In this document: positions 1 through 8,433 of the stretch, one piece after another
Layout of the letters: each line of letters begins with the position of its first letter
How positions within the stretch are numbered: position 1 is the first letter of the stretch
Origin: Alphaproteobacteria bacterium
GTDB lineage: Bacteria; Pseudomonadota; Alphaproteobacteria; Puniceispirillales; Puniceispirillaceae
Assembly: GCA_011524805.1 (NCBI GenBank)
Contig: WTJO01000038.1
Coordinates: forward strand, 1-37,074
Reading direction: 5' to 3'
DNA: 37,074 nucleotides
The notes under the pieces: model-generated
What the model was told of the DNA's origin: nothing
Databases searched by the model: none
Seen by the model: the letters and a program-made list of their open reading frames with translations, nothing else
Made by a program: the position numbers and the translations under genes

Positions 1-872
1 GATAATACCAGATAGGTGGCTGGCGGCGCGCCATGCGATTCCTGTCCGGACTGGATTTTCGCCAGAAAATCCCCCTTTACCGCAATATCAAGAAAGGCGC
101 CATCTGTAGCATAGGACACGGCCACAACCCACGGCAGAACCAGCGCACACATCCAGATAAGCCCGCGCCCCCAATATAGATATTTCAGCCAGCCAAATTT
201 GCGATCTGCAATAACCAGCCCTGCCAGTGTGACAATCGCCACCCCCGGCCCGACAGGACCTTTGAGCAATATAGATATGGCTAGCGCTGTCCAGAAGCCA
301 AACCAGTGTCGTGGCGGCAGCTCAACATCTCTGTCACGATAGATGCGCCATAACATGAATTGCTGAAAAATAATCACTGCCAGCAGAACAGAATCTGTCT
401 TGGCAAGATGAGCTTCTGCCAGAATAAGGGGCGAGCTGACCAGAAGGGCGGCAGCGATAAAACCCTGCAGGCGGGCATGCCGCCCCTCCCACAGGCTGGC
501 AGTAAAATGATAGACAAGAAACAGGCTGGCCACCAGCCCGATAAGGCTGGGCAGACGGTAGCTGGCAATCCTGTCTTCACCAAATATCGCCGCAGAGGCA
601 GATTGTAGCCAGTAAATCGCAATCGGCTTTTTGGCTCTGATCTCATCCATAAAATAGGGGGTAACCAGATCGCCACTTTCAAGCATCTGCTTGCTTGCCT
701 GCGCAAATCTGGCCTCGTCCCTGTCCATCACCCCAAGCGTCTGGTGGCCTGTCAGCACTGCCAGAATGATCACAATAACAATCGCCCACAGACCTGCTTT
801 GCTGGCCGCGATACGCGCTATCAGCTGGTGCCATGTTGGTGGCGATGATTGTGGGTCTGTCTGGTCTGTCAC
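1..872 (-). CDS. ArnT/PMT-family glycosyltransferase (GT39-like membrane protein), C-terminus beyond left edge
   Basis: My minus-strand translation from a GTG at 872 is open to the window edge: (V/M)TDQTDPQSSPPTWHQLIARIAASKAGLWAIVIVIILAVLTGHQTLGVMDRDEARFAQASKQMLESGDLVTPYFMDEIRAKKPIAIYWLQ. The DRDEARFAQASKQML motif and hydrophobic segments are typical of ArnT-like transferases. Not in the ORF track, presumably because it is open-ended. Confidence 0.8.
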   Translation of the reverse strand, partial: MTDQTDPQSSPPTWHQLIARIAASKAGLWAIVIVIILAVLTGHQTLGVMDRDEARFAQASKQMLESGDLVTPYFMDEIRAKKPIAIYWLQSASAAIFGEDRIASYRLPSLIGLVASLFLVYHFTASLWEGRHARLQGFIAAALLVSSPLILAEAHLAKTDSVLLAVIIFQQFMLWRIYRDRDVELPPRHWFGFWTALAISILLKGPVGPGVAIVTLAGLVIADRKFGWLKYLYWGRGLIWMCALVLPWVVAVSYATDGAFLDIAVKGDFLAKIQSGQESHGAPPATYLVL

Positions 873-943
873 AATAAGGTTCCTTGAGGCGCGGGGCGCT
901 TAATTCCTTCTATCTGGATATGGCCGGCTTTGCCAGCCTGTTT

Positions 944-1013
944 GGCCAGTATGACCAGTTTGCAATTGCCATAGCCAGTAAAAGCTATAGACTGGCCTGT
1001 GGCTATTCAGGCC
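944..1013 (+). promoter_or_regulatory. Candidate structured leader upstream of the MATE gene
   Basis: Overlapping inverted repeats: ATAGC(971-975)/GCTAT(984-988); GCCAGT(974-979)/ACTGGC(991-996); GGCCAGT(944-950)/ACTGGCC(991-997); ATAGCCA(971-977)/TGGCTAT(1000-1006); GGCCTG(994-999)/CAGGCC(1008-1013). Confidence 0.3.
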
Positions 1014-1046
1014 TGATTCACAGTTATTAAAGGTGAATATCATATC

Positions 1047-2393
1047 ATGCAACAGGCAGATAGGCTTATCAGCTATCACCATATCTGGCGGCTAAGCTGG
1101 CCGATTATCCTGTCAAACATGACCTTTCCTCTGGTGGGGGCGGTCGGGGTCGCGATGATGGGGCATCTACCTGACCCTGCCTATGTGGGCGGTGTCGGGC
1201 TTGGCACGCTTGTCTTTAACGTGATTTATCTTGCTTTTAGCTTTCTGCGGATGGGTACCACAGGCTTTGCCTCTCAGGCCTTTGGGCGCAAGGATACGGC
1301 CGAGCTTGGTGCGATTTTACTGCGCTCTATGATGATTGCGGGGCTGATGGGGCTGGTGATTATCCTGCTTCAATATCCGCTTATCGCCACTGCCAGCCAT
1401 CTGCTACAGGCATCTGCCGAAACTGAAATGCTGATGACACGCTATATGGCAATTAGAATATATGATGTACCAGCCTCATTGCTGAATCTGGCGATTCTTG
1501 GCTGGCTGTTCGGCCAGCAGCAGATGAAGCTATGTATGCTGCATCTGGTATTTGTGAATCTGCTAAATGCATCTCTGGCTGCCTTTTTTGTGCTTGGCAT
1601 GAATATGACGATTGAGGGGGTGGCACTGGCTTCTATTGTAGCGCAATATTCGGGGCTGGCGCTGTTCGGGGTGATCCTGACAACGCGGCGGGCAGATTTA
1701 TCTCTGTCAGGCCTGCCATCAAAAGCCAGACTCACAGATACCGCTAAATGGCGTGCCTTGTGGCAGATTGCACGTGATTTGTCGCTTCGCACCCTGATGA
1801 TCTGGGCTGTTGAGGCGCTGATGCTGTCAAAAGCGGCCATGATGGGCGATCTGTCACTTGCCAGCATCCAGATTGTGCTGACCATGTTCGCCTTTATTGC
1901 CTTCGGACTTGACGGTATTGCCCATGCCACAGAAGCGCTGGTCGGCGCTTTTATCGGACGGCAGGATCCGGCGCGGCTAAAACAGCTGGTCTGGCGCAGT
2001 ATTGTAATGTCTGCGTTATTATCTGGGATTGTATCGATTGTGGTGCTGCTGGCGCAGCCAGCCATCCTGTCTGTGATGACCAGCCAGCCCGCCCTGATAG
2101 AGTCAGTATCTGCAGTCTGGTGGTGGGTTGTGCTGATTCCGCCAGCCTCATTTCTGGCCTTTTTGATGGATGGCGTATTTGTTGGCGCCTCGCAGGGCAG
2201 AAAAATGCGGGACACAACTATTATCTCGGCCATGATATGTTTTGTGATTATCTGGTTTGGCGCAGGCTGGGGGCTTGACGCATTGCTTGCCGGCTTTATT
2301 GTCTATCTTATTGCAAGAGGAGTGTTGCTCAGCCTGTATATGAACAGCGTCATTGCAACTGCAACACCGCAACAACAGCAAGCAGGACGTTGA
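1047..2393 (+). CDS. MATE family efflux transporter (DinF/NorM-like)
   Basis: 448 aa, about 12 hydrophobic segments, N-terminal 'HHIWRLSWPIILSNMTFPLVGAVGVAMMGHL' typical of MATE proteins. Confidence 0.88.
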   Translation: MQQADRLISYHHIWRLSWPIILSNMTFPLVGAVGVAMMGHLPDPAYVGGVGLGTLVFNVIYLAFSFLRMGTTGFASQAFGRKDTAELGAILLRSMMIAGLMGLVIILLQYPLIATASHLLQASAETEMLMTRYMAIRIYDVPASLLNLAILGWLFGQQQMKLCMLHLVFVNLLNASLAAFFVLGMNMTIEGVALASIVAQYSGLALFGVILTTRRADLSLSGLPSKARLTDTAKWRALWQIARDLSLRTLMIWAVEALMLSKAAMMGDLSLASIQIVLTMFAFIAFGLDGIAHATEALVGAFIGRQDPARLKQLVWRSIVMSALLSGIVSIVVLLAQPAILSVMTSQPALIESVSAVWWWVVLIPPASFLAFLMDGVFVGASQGRKMRDTTIISAMICFVIIWFGAGWGLDALLAGFIVYLIARGVLLSLYMNSVIATATPQQQQAGR

Positions 2394-2397
2394 ACTT

Positions 2398-3816
2398 ATG
2401 AACGCATTAACAGACTATCTGCGATTTGATAACGGGCTGGCAGAATCGACAGCACCGGATGAAACTATCTATCCGTTGATGATTGTATCTCAGGCAGAAT
2501 ATGACAGCTTTGCAGACAGCCTTCTGCCGCACCAGCAGGACTGGCTGAACCTGCATGGCAGTAAGGGCAAATCAGGCTCAATATTCACCCTGCCCGATGC
2601 CCAAGGCCAGCTTGCCATGGGGGTAGTCATTACCGGCAGGACACCACAATGGGACAGCGCCAAAGCAGCGCGGACATTGCCAGCCTGCACCTTTCTTGCC
2701 AATACAGACTTTGCCGGCAGTGCCGCATTATCCGATATCCAGCTTGGCTGGGGGCTGGCACAATATGAATTTGCGCCCCATAAGAAAGAAGGTGGCTTAC
2801 GGGCACGGCTAACGCTGGCAGAAGGCGCCTTCGATAAAAATGTTGATGCACAATTGCTGGGCATTTTTCTATGCCGCGAGATGATCAACCAGCCTGCCAA
2901 TATCATGACACCGCAAGGCATAGAAGATATTTGCCAGATTGTTGCTGATAGCCTGTCGGCAGACTGCACCGTAACCAAAGGCGCAGAACTGGAAACCTAT
3001 GGTCCTGCTGTGCATGTGGTCGGGCGTGCCGCAGAAATCCCGCCACGCATTATCGATATGCGCTGGGGTGATGATGGCCCGCTTATCACGCTGGTAGGTA
3101 AAGGTGTGTGCTTTGATAGTGGCGGGCTGGATATCAAACCGTCACGCGGCATGGAGATAATGAAAAAAGATATGGGCGGGGCTGCCCATGTATTGGGGCT
3201 AGCGGTTGCGCTGATGGCATCAGGACAGAAAATCAGGCTGAGGGTGCTGATAGGGGCAGCTGAAAATGCCATTTCGGAAAAGGCCATGCGGCCGCTAGAT
3301 GTGATAAAGACAGCCGCCGGCATTGATGTTGAAGTTGGCAATACAGATGCCGAAGGCAGGCTGATTCTGGCTGATCTGCTTCATCACGCAATAGAAGATA
3401 AAAATGGCAGGCCAGATTATCTGCTAGATTTTGCCACTCTGACAGGCGCAGCACGCATCGCGCTTGGCACCGAATGTCCGGCGCTATTTGCCAATCATCA
3501 GACCATGGCACAGGCATTTGTTGCGCAGGGTTTCAAGATAGATGACCCGCTTTGGCATATGCCGTTGCTGGATAGGTATGACCCGCAGCTAGATACCGGT
3601 CAGGCAGGGCTGTCAAGCACCGGTCCGTCTGGCTATGGCGGTGCGATTACCGCGGCGCTATTTTTGCGGCGCTTTACAGGCCGAAAGGTAAATTGGGGGC
3701 ATATTGACGTGATGGCATGGAATCTGTCCTCAAAGCCCGGACGGCCAAAAGGTGGCGAGGCGATGGGGCTGCGGGCAGCCTATCATCTGATTGTCTCTGG
3801 CGGATATACACAATAA
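2398..3816 (+). CDS. Leucyl aminopeptidase family protein (M17)
   Basis: 'LVGKGVCFDSGGLDIKPSRGMEIMKKDMGGAAHV' and 'NTDAEGRLILADLL' are M17 metal-binding motifs. ATG at 2398 (MNALTDYLRF) preferred over the track's TTG at 2353. Confidence 0.92.
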   Translation: MNALTDYLRFDNGLAESTAPDETIYPLMIVSQAEYDSFADSLLPHQQDWLNLHGSKGKSGSIFTLPDAQGQLAMGVVITGRTPQWDSAKAARTLPACTFLANTDFAGSAALSDIQLGWGLAQYEFAPHKKEGGLRARLTLAEGAFDKNVDAQLLGIFLCREMINQPANIMTPQGIEDICQIVADSLSADCTVTKGAELETYGPAVHVVGRAAEIPPRIIDMRWGDDGPLITLVGKGVCFDSGGLDIKPSRGMEIMKKDMGGAAHVLGLAVALMASGQKIRLRVLIGAAENAISEKAMRPLDVIKTAAGIDVEVGNTDAEGRLILADLLHHAIEDKNGRPDYLLDFATLTGAARIALGTECPALFANHQTMAQAFVAQGFKIDDPLWHMPLLDRYDPQLDTGQAGLSSTGPSGYGGAITAALFLRRFTGRKVNWGHIDVMAWNLSSKPGRPKGGEAMGLRAAYHLIVSGGYTQ

Positions 3817-3846
3817 GTGAGGTAGATAGCGCGATGTTTACAAACG

Positions 3847-3891
3847 CCTAATATCCACGCGCCCAATATCCACGCACCTAATATCCACGCA
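3847..3891. repeat. Three tandem copies of a 15-bp unit at the 3' end of the hydroxyacid dehydrogenase gene
   Basis: cctaatatccacgcg / cccaatatccacgca / cctaatatccacgca, contiguous. On the minus strand the first copy encodes the terminal VRGY plus stop. Confidence 0.9.
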
Positions 3892-4828
3892 CTAGATCAA
3901 CCAGATTTTCAGGTCTCTTGCCTGCCAGTACAGATGTGATGGCCGAAGCAACCTGACGGGCGGCTGTTTCAGGGTTGGTCTGGGCAGCTACGTGCGGCCA
4001 GATGGTGATATTTGGCTCGTCCCAGAAAGGGTGGCTATCTGGCAGAGGCTCAACCGCAAAAACATCCAGAGCTGCACCACCAAGCTGGCCAGAACGAATC
4101 GCGGCAAGCAAATCAGCTTCCACTACCTGTTTGCCGCGCCCGCCATTAATAAATAGCGCACCTGTGGGCATAGAATTAAATATCTCAGCAGAAAACAGGC
4201 CTTCTGTCTCAGGGGTCAGAGGCAATATACAGACATGACAACGGCATGTTTGTGTAAGCTGGCGAAAGCCGTCACTGCCATGATAGGCGGTTATCTGACT
4301 GCCAAAATCGCGCTTTGTGCGTGACCAGCCATGTACATCAAAGCCAAGGCCGGCAAGCTGGCTGGCTATCACCTGTCCGATAGCACCCATTCCATAGACC
4401 GCCACAGGCAGGTCTGCGGTCTCTATCTGCGGGCGCTGGATAAAGGCTTTTTCTGCACGATAGGCACGGTATAGTCGGCCTTCACGGTAATGATCAAGTA
4501 TATTCAGAATAACCCACTGGCTTAGCGCATGTGACATATTGGGATCAACCAGCCTGACAATATGCGCAGATTTTGGCAAATCAGGCTCACGCATCAGATG
4601 GTCTACCCCCTGCCCCAGCGAGATGATCAGCTTTAGTGCGGATAGCTGTGCCAGCCTGCCTGTCGGCGGTGACCAGACAAGCGCAATCTGTGCCTGCTCA
4701 GCTGCCGCATCCAATAATCCGACCATCCGGAATGTACCAAGCAGAGGGGTCAGCAATGCCTGCCATCTCTCCTGTCTTGTGGTATCAGGGCTAGCATCAT
4801 AATAGGCAATGACCAGTTCAGAAGACAT
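3878..4828 (-). CDS. D-2-hydroxyacid dehydrogenase (glyoxylate/hydroxypyruvate reductase A-like)
   Basis: 'VAVYGMGAIGQVIASQLAGLGFDVHGWSRT' NAD-binding motif; 'FINGGRGKQVVEADLLAAIRSGQLGGAALDVFAVEPLP' signature. Confidence 0.9.
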   Translation of the reverse strand: MSSELVIAYYDASPDTTRQERWQALLTPLLGTFRMVGLLDAAAEQAQIALVWSPPTGRLAQLSALKLIISLGQGVDHLMREPDLPKSAHIVRLVDPNMSHALSQWVILNILDHYREGRLYRAYRAEKAFIQRPQIETADLPVAVYGMGAIGQVIASQLAGLGFDVHGWSRTKRDFGSQITAYHGSDGFRQLTQTCRCHVCILPLTPETEGLFSAEIFNSMPTGALFINGGRGKQVVEADLLAAIRSGQLGGAALDVFAVEPLPDSHPFWDEPNITIWPHVAAQTNPETAARQVASAITSVLAGKRPENLVDLVRGY

Positions 4829-4860
4829 GCGTGTCTGTCCTTTTAGACATATGGAGCGGA

Positions 4861-5664
4861 TTAGCTGTTGATAATATCAAGTGCCTGCTGATGAAGTTCG
4901 GCTGTTGCAGCGGCAAGGATACTGCCATCATTATCCAGTGTAACAGGCCTGCCTGACCAGTCAGTGACAGTCGTGCCAGCCCCATTTAGCACCGCCACAA
5001 GTGCCATCATATCATGCGGAGCAAGCTGATGTTCCATCACAATATCAAGATGACCAGCCCCAAGTAGGGCATAATTATAGCAATCACCACCATAATGACG
5101 GCCTGCGGCCTGGGTTGACAGCCTGTCAAACAGTTTTAGCCCGTCTGGCGAAAATGCATCTGGTGAGGTGGTCGCAATATGCGCCTGTTCAATCGAGGTC
5201 ACATTCGAGCTATTGATCTGCTGTGTCTTTCCAGCGCTAACCAGCACCGCGCCATCAGCCCCTCCAAGATAGGCTTCATCCAGCATCGGCATATCTATCA
5301 GCCCTGCCACCGCCTGCCCGTTATCAACAAAGGCGACCAGCGTGCCAAAGATGGGCCTGCCCACAACAAAAGCGCGGGTGCCGTCAATCGGGTCTATCAC
5401 CCAGCAATATCGGCTGTTGGCTTCGCCGCCCTGTTCTTCGCCGATAATATCACAAGCCATATCAGGGGATGAAAAGGCCGATGTGATCGCCTGTCGTATC
5501 TCTGCTTCGACCAGCTTGTCTGCTATCGTAACGGGGCTGTTATCTGATTTCAGATCAACCTTGAAATGCTGTCTGAAATAGCGCGCAACAACAGGGCGGG
5601 TAATTGCAGGCAGCTCTGCAAGTAATGCTTCTGCCTGTGAAATTACCTGCGCGTTGCCATCCAT
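4861..5664 (-). CDS. Inositol monophosphatase family protein, likely histidinol-phosphatase (HisN type)
   Basis: 'IGEEQG', 'WVIDPIDGTRAFVVGRPIFGTLVA' and 'DMMALVAVLNGAGTTVTDWSG' match IMPase-family motifs. Confidence 0.85.
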   Translation of the reverse strand: MDGNAQVISQAEALLAELPAITRPVVARYFRQHFKVDLKSDNSPVTIADKLVEAEIRQAITSAFSSPDMACDIIGEEQGGEANSRYCWVIDPIDGTRAFVVGRPIFGTLVAFVDNGQAVAGLIDMPMLDEAYLGGADGAVLVSAGKTQQINSSNVTSIEQAHIATTSPDAFSPDGLKLFDRLSTQAAGRHYGGDCYNYALLGAGHLDIVMEHQLAPHDMMALVAVLNGAGTTVTDWSGRPVTLDNDGSILAAATAELHQQALDIINS

Positions 5665-5691
5665 TATCCGGCCTTTCCGGCAAAAACAGGC

Positions 5692-6258
5692 TTACTGGAT
5701 TTCAGCTGCGATTTCAGCATCGGTTGGCAATGGTGCCGGACTATCTGCCGTGCTTCTAAGATAGGCGATCATATTGGCTCTATCTTTCGGCTTTTTGAAG
5801 CCGGCAAAATTCATCTTGGTGCCGCTGATATAGGCTTTTGGCTTATATAAGAAAGCATTGAGAGACACATAGTCCCAGACGCCGCCAAAATCAGCAAGTG
5901 CCTGTGAATAGCCAAACCCGTCAGCACCGCCCTTATCTGCATTTACGATATTCCATAAGGCAGGGCCTGTTTTATTGGCACCACCCTTTTCAAACACATG
6001 ACAGGCTGTACATTTCTTGGCCAGCTTCTGTCCTGCGGCAAGATCTGCACTTGCCAGCAATGCCAGCACAGGTTCAGGCCCTGCAGGTGCCGCCGCAGAC
6101 GCAACAACCGTACCTGTTTCAGGAACTTCGATAGGATAGGCATTTTGTGCCAGCTCGGTATGTGGCACCAGCACTTCTGAGAGCTTATAGCCTCCCATGG
6201 CCAATAGCGCTGCCAGCAAAAATCCGGCTGCAATTTTGTTAAATCTTAGTTCGTCCAT
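5692..6258 (-). CDS. Membrane-anchored class I cytochrome c (CycM/c-552-like)
   Basis: N-terminal TM 'MDELRFNKIAAGFLLAALLAMGGYKL', heme motif 'CTACHVFEKGGANKTGPALW', distal Met in 'GTKMNFAGFKKPKDRANMIAYLR'. Start chosen at 6258. Confidence 0.88.
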   Translation of the reverse strand: MDELRFNKIAAGFLLAALLAMGGYKLSEVLVPHTELAQNAYPIEVPETGTVVASAAAPAGPEPVLALLASADLAAGQKLAKKCTACHVFEKGGANKTGPALWNIVNADKGGADGFGYSQALADFGGVWDYVSLNAFLYKPKAYISGTKMNFAGFKKPKDRANMIAYLRSTADSPAPLPTDAEIAAEIQ

Positions 6259-6532
6259 AACTTTATCCCCCGAATGTCCCGTGCGCTGAACAAAGACTGT
6301 TCTACTGACATATCTGCCACAAACTGATGCGTGCTTCAAGCGGTGAGCGTTCGCGCTTGGCAGTCAGACACCTGAAACAGCAAATATTATGATGCTTTTT
6401 AACGCAAATAGACACACCTCTCAAGCCCTCAATCCCCTGTAATCTCATGATTATCACAATTCTGTGGCTTTTCCTTTGCGTCATCTGCCAAATTGTGAAA
6501 AAACAGACCAGAGGCTAGCTAAGAGAGAGACG

Positions 6533-7258
6533 ATGCTCACCATCATTCCGGCGCGTATGAAAGCAACCAGACTGCCAGACAAGCCAATGGCAGATATTGC
6601 CGGCAAACCTATGATTATACGGGTCTGGGAACAGGCAATGAAAGCCGATTTGGGGCCTGTTCTGGTGGCAACAGATAGCACAGATGTTATCTCGGCCATT
6701 GAAGCGGCAGGCGGCAGGGCAGTGATGACCACCCCTGATCTGCCCTCTGGTTCTGACAGGGTATATGAGGCATTATGCCACATCGATCCTGAAGGCAGGC
6801 ATGACCGGATCATCAATCTTCAGGGCGATCTGCCAGAACTGGCGCCATCCTATCTGCATAAGCTGGCCGAGATGCTGGCAGATGACAGATGGGACATAAC
6901 CACACTGGTTGCCCCTGCTACCGAAGATGAGGCAAAAAAGCCGCAAATCGTAAAGGCGGCAATCGCATGGCCAGACGGCGATATAATGGCGGCTGGACGC
7001 GCGCTATATTTTAGCCGCGCCATGATACCGGATGGCACTGCGCCATATTACCACCATATCGGGCTATATGGCTGGCGGCGTGAGGCGCTTGGCCGATTTG
7101 TATCACTTCCTGCCTCGCCACTGGAGCTGTCTGAAAAACTTGAGCAGTTGCGTGTCCTTGAGCATGATATGACAATCGGTGTAGGATATGTTGATCATGC
7201 ACCGGGCGGGATAGACACACAGGATGATCTGGATGCGGTGAGGCGGCGGCTGGCATGA
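6533..7258 (+). CDS. kdsB: 3-deoxy-manno-octulosonate cytidylyltransferase
   Basis: 'MLTIIPARMKATRLPDKPMADIAGKPMIIRVWEQAM', 'NLQGDLPELAP', 'YHHIGLYGWRREAL', 'LEQLRVLEHDMTIGV' are KdsB features. Confidence 0.93.
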   Translation: MLTIIPARMKATRLPDKPMADIAGKPMIIRVWEQAMKADLGPVLVATDSTDVISAIEAAGGRAVMTTPDLPSGSDRVYEALCHIDPEGRHDRIINLQGDLPELAPSYLHKLAEMLADDRWDITTLVAPATEDEAKKPQIVKAAIAWPDGDIMAAGRALYFSRAMIPDGTAPYYHHIGLYGWRREALGRFVSLPASPLELSEKLEQLRVLEHDMTIGVGYVDHAPGGIDTQDDLDAVRRRLA

Positions 7259-7309
7259 CATTAAGCTGGCCTGAGATAAGACGATATCAAAAAATAGTGA
7301 AGATATAAG

Positions 7310-8173
7310 ATGAGCAAAAATAATTCGACGTCGAAAATAGCCTTTCAGGGCGTTCAGGGTGCCTATTCGCATATTGCCTGTATGGCTGTCTGTCCAGAGC
7401 ATGAACCGCTGGCAAAATCGCGCTTTTCAGGGATGATTTCCGCTGTTCAGGAAAAACAGGCAGATATGGCTATGGTGCCTGTTGAAAATTCTACCGCAGG
7501 GCGGGTCTCTGACATTCATCATATCCTGCCTGAATCAGGCCTGCATATTATTGGTGAGCATTTCCAGCCAGTAGAACATAGGCTGCTTGGTATCAAAGGC
7601 GCGCGCCTTGAAGATATTACAGAAGTGCATAGCCATGAGCAGGGGCTGGCACAATGCCGCAAAACGCTGGCAACGCTGAATATAAAGCCTGTTATCCATC
7701 CTGATACGGCCGGCGCGGCAAAAGATGTGGCCGCACGTCAGGATAAATCGGTCGGCGCAATAGCCTCATCCCTTGCGGCCGATATTTACGGGCTGGATGT
7801 GCTGAAACAGGACATTAATGATGAAGGCGCAAACACCACACGGTTTTTGCTGATGGCACGTGAGGCCGAATGGCCTCAATCGACAGAAATACCTGCCATG
7901 ACAACGATGATCTTCAGAGTGCGGTCTGTGCCGGCGGTGCTGTATAAGGCGCTTGGCGGGTTTGCAACAAACGGTATTAACCTGACCAAACTGGAATCCT
8001 ATATGATAGGCAGTAATTTTGAGGCTGCCCAGTTCTATATTGACTGTGAAGGCCATATTGACTCAGAGCCCATGAAACAGGCGCTTGAAGAGCTGAAATT
8101 CTATTGTGTTGAAGATGGCATCCAGATTATGGGCTGTTATCCTGCCAGTCCGGCAAGAAACTCTGCCCGCTAG
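7310..8173 (+). CDS. pheA: Prephenate dehydratase
   Basis: 'IAFQGVQGAYSHIA', 'VPVENSTAGRVSDIHHILPES', 'NTTRFLLM', and an ACT-domain region with 'INLTKLESYMIGSNFEAAQFYIDCEGH'. Confidence 0.93.
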   Translation: MSKNNSTSKIAFQGVQGAYSHIACMAVCPEHEPLAKSRFSGMISAVQEKQADMAMVPVENSTAGRVSDIHHILPESGLHIIGEHFQPVEHRLLGIKGARLEDITEVHSHEQGLAQCRKTLATLNIKPVIHPDTAGAAKDVAARQDKSVGAIASSLAADIYGLDVLKQDINDEGANTTRFLLMAREAEWPQSTEIPAMTTMIFRVRSVPAVLYKALGGFATNGINLTKLESYMIGSNFEAAQFYIDCEGHIDSEPMKQALEELKFYCVEDGIQIMGCYPASPARNSAR

Positions 8174-8185
8174 GGTGAAAAACGC

Positions 8186-8215
8186 TTGTCTGCACCTCTG
8201 CAAACCGCATATACT
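8186..8215 (+). promoter_or_regulatory. Candidate sigma-70 promoter for SRP RNA
   Basis: TTGTCT (8186-8191), 18 nt, TATACT (8210-8215), placing a start at about 8222, the 5' base of the SRP RNA terminal stem. Confidence 0.5.
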
Positions 8216-8221
8216 GCGTCT

Positions 8222-8313
8222 TGGAAGGTTGGGCGGACGATGACCCTTGCTTACCCGGGCCAGATCCGAAAGGAAGCAGCCAGAGTATGGACACGCGGGT
8301 CGTCCAGCCTTTC
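8222..8313 (+). ncRNA. ffs: Signal recognition particle RNA (small bacterial 4.5S type)
   Basis: Core 'GGGCCAGATCCGAAAGGAAGCAGCC' matches the SRP RNA domain IV signature; 5' 'GGAAGGTTGGGCGGACGA..CCC' can pair with 3' 'GGGTCGTCCAGCCTTTC'. Adjacent to dnaX, a common alphaproteobacterial arrangement. Confidence 0.9.
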
Positions 8314-8433
8314 ATATGACCCTGCCCTATCGTAACCTGAATATATGACAGTGGCAGGTGAATATATGTTCAGCCATCATAGCATCAGATAACATCTGCC
8401 AGTTCCGGTGCTCTGATAACAGGGTATCTATTG

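Noticed and set aside
1442-2233. 263-aa minus-strand ORF antisense to the MATE gene
   Set aside because: Lies entirely in the shadow of a well-supported gene and its translation resembles no family; long antisense ORFs are expected with this codon usage.
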